Positions 62,555 to 64,000 of a stretch of 64,000 bases of DNA are shown in pieces; position 1 is the stretch's first letter, and each line of letters starts with the position of its first letter. The notes under the pieces are model-generated. The model had not been told where the DNA came from, did no database searches, and saw only the letters and a list, made by a program, of their open reading frames with translations. Source of the stretch: Streptomyces xanthophaeus (GTDB lineage: Bacteria; Actinomycetota; Actinomycetes; Streptomycetales; Streptomycetaceae); contig NZ_CP076543.1 in assembly GCF_030440515.1 (NCBI RefSeq), forward strand, positions 682,001 to 746,000. Direction: 5' to 3'. The translations under genes were made by a program, and so were the position numbers.

Positions 62555-63802
62555 TCAGGGGCGGATGCCGTCGCAGGCGATCGGCAGGTGGCGGGGGCCG
62601 CGGAGCACCGCGTTCTGGCGGTACGGGGGCGGGTCCTCCAGCAGCCGCGGGTTCTCCAGTCGGCGGGCCAGCTCGCTGAGGGCCAGCTGGGCCTCCATGC
62701 GCGCCAGCGGGGCGCCGAAGCAGCTGTGGATGCCGCTGCCGAGGCCGAGGTGCTGGATGTCCCCGCGGTCGGGGTCGAAGCGGTCCGGGTGCTCGAACCG
62801 CTTCGGGTCGCGGTTCCCGGAGGCCAGGATGAGCGAAACCGTGGCCCCCTTGGGGATGTTCACCCCCGCCATCTCGATGTCGTCGAGCGTGCTGCGCCGC
62901 GGCAGGAGCTGCACGGGCGGTTCGTAACGCAGCAGTTCCTCGACGATCGGTACGGACAGCTGCGGGTCCTCGCGAAGCCGCTGGAGGACGTCCGGGTGGC
63001 GCAGGAGGGTCAGCATGCCGTTCGTGATCAGGTTGACCGTGGTCTCGTGGCCCGCGATCAGCAGCAGCGCCGCGGTGCTGATGGCCTCCAGCGCGCTCAT
63101 GGACCCGTCCGCCTCCTCGGTGGCGGCCGCCAGCTGGGACAGCATGTCCTCGCCCGGGTCCTTGCGGCGCTCCTCGATCAGCCCGGCCAGGTACATGCCG
63201 AGCTCCATCTGTGCGTCGGCGGCGGCCTTCGGCTTCTCGCCGGGGGCGGCGTCGGGATCGGGGTCCAGGCTGGCGGCGAGGGTGTCGGCCCAGCCGTGGA
63301 AGCGGGGCTCGTCCTCGTGCGGCACACCGAGCAGTCGGCAGATCACCGTCACCGGGAAGGGGTAGGAGAACTGGTCGACCAGGTCGATCCGTTCCGGGGA
63401 CCCCGCGTCGACGATGCCTTCGATGAGGCCCGAGACGATGCCGGCCAGCTCGCCGCGCATGTCGTGGACCTTGTGCGGCGAGTGCGGCGGCCCGAACGGC
63501 CGGTTCGTGATGCGGCGCAGCCGGTCGTGGTCGGGCGGGTCGAGCTTGATGAACACCGGGGGCAGCGCCGAGTCGTCCCCGTCCTCCTGCGCCAGCGGGT
63601 CGCTCGACGGCAGTGTCAGGTTGCGGGGGTCGGAGCTGAGGCGCGGATCGTGCAGCAGGCTCTGTATCTCGTAGTACGTGCTGACGACGTACGGCCCGTC
63701 CGCGTCGTGGAACACCGGCGTTTTGCGCAGCTCCTCGTACAGCGGGTAGGGATCGGCGCGGTTGGAGTAGTCGATGATCTGCCGGAGCATGGCTTGGCTC
63801 AT
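62555..63802 (-). CDS. Cytochrome P450
   Basis: A 415-residue soluble bacterial P450. The I-helix is LLIAGHETTVNLI, the K-helix ExxR lies in VEELLRYEPP, and the heme loop is GLGSGIHSCFGAPLARM, with the usual Phe replaced by Leu. The substrate is unknown. ATG 63802 has GAGGA at a good distance. The frame stays open upstream to the window edge, but that part lacks P450 features. No ferredoxin gene is in the window. Confidence 0.9.
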   Translation of the reverse strand: MSQAMLRQIIDYSNRADPYPLYEELRKTPVFHDADGPYVVSTYYEIQSLLHDPRLSSDPRNLTLPSSDPLAQEDGDDSALPPVFIKLDPPDHDRLRRITNRPFGPPHSPHKVHDMRGELAGIVSGLIEGIVDAGSPERIDLVDQFSYPFPVTVICRLLGVPHEDEPRFHGWADTLAASLDPDPDAAPGEKPKAAADAQMELGMYLAGLIEERRKDPGEDMLSQLAAATEEADGSMSALEAISTAALLLIAGHETTVNLITNGMLTLLRHPDVLQRLREDPQLSVPIVEELLRYEPPVQLLPRRSTLDDIEMAGVNIPKGATVSLILASGNRDPKRFEHPDRFDPDRGDIQHLGLGSGIHSCFGAPLARMEAQLALSELARRLENPRLLEDPPPYRQNAVLRGPRHLPIACDGIRP

Positions 63803-64000
63803 GATGTGTCCTCGCACGGCTCGCGGGATCGGCGGATCGTTCGTGTGCGGTCCGCCGTCGTCGTCGTTCCGACACCGGTCGCCGGCCGACTCCGGCTCCC
63901 CGGTTTCCCCAGCATGCACGGAGGCCCCGGCGACCGCCTGCGGGACGACGAAACCGCAGGTCAAGGCCCCCACGCCCAGGGCGTGAAGCCATCGTTCGGG
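63803..64000. other. Right-edge region upstream of the P450 gene
   Basis: This 198-nt stretch contains the P450 ribosome binding site and presumably its promoter. The P450 frame remains open through it on the minus strand, giving residues such as LTCGFVVPQAVAGASVHAG. It is unclear whether this is the tail of another gene beyond the edge or noise in high-GC DNA. Confidence 0.4.

Overview
The window is high-GC DNA with the dense, GTG/ATG-overlapping gene layout of a Streptomyces chromosome. A lipstatin-type beta-lactone operon, an AfsR/SARP-type regulator, a twin-arginine amidase and many small secreted proteins all fit that assignment. No rRNA, CRISPR array, insertion sequence or phage module was seen, and no standard tRNA; one aberrant tRNA-like sequence is present.

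Layout. (1) 1-8459, minus strand: six translationally coupled genes in the order of the published lipstatin operon, lstA-lstB-lstC-lstD-lstE-lstF, with lstF cut by the left edge. (2) 8845-8920: the tRNA-like sequence. (3) 8993-14210, plus strand: four tightly packed genes encoding a leucine-rich-repeat protein, an ankyrin protein, a MoxR-type AAA ATPase and a zincin/VWA protein. These form a candidate NTP-dependent sensor or conflict system. (4) 14520-26342: housekeeping and stress genes (OsmC, PGRP amidase, NERD-helicase, VOC protein, a TetR/oxidoreductase pair with three phased operators, HEAT-repeat protein, RecQ). (5) 26827-33209: a double-glycine leader peptide and a complete three-gene NHLP-type export system (HlyD-like protein, C39 peptidase-ABC, second ABC), with no modification enzyme beside them. 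(6) 33218-48860: secreted protein, VanX-like dipeptidase, cyclase, GMC oxidoreductase, SDR, cytochrome bd pair, Vat-like acetyltransferase, GH15 enzyme, DHFR-like protein, TetR regulator, SGNH hydrolase, DUF2804 protein and a quinone oxidoreductase. (7) 48999-56679: two divergent operons, ATP-grasp/ATP-grasp/MFS/FemAB-like on the minus strand and HemN-like radical SAM/DUF1152 on the plus strand. This looks like an uncharacterised small-peptide or amino-acid natural product locus. (8) 56744-63802: secreted protein, AfsR-like regulator, two tandem peptidoglycan-binding-type secreted proteins, DoxX-like, YceI-like and a cytochrome P450.

How the genes work together. In the lipstatin locus LstA/LstB condense two fatty acyl chains, LstD reduces the beta-keto acid, LstC closes the beta-lactone, LstE supplies and attaches leucine, and LstF formylates it. 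In the bacteriocin locus the C39 domain should cut the precursor after its Gly-Gly while the ABC and HlyD-like proteins export the core. In the ATP-grasp locus two ligases and a FemAB-like transferase could build amide bonds, a radical SAM enzyme could tailor the product, and the MFS protein could export it; this last scheme is inference. The strongest candidates for undescribed biology are regions 3, 5 and 7.
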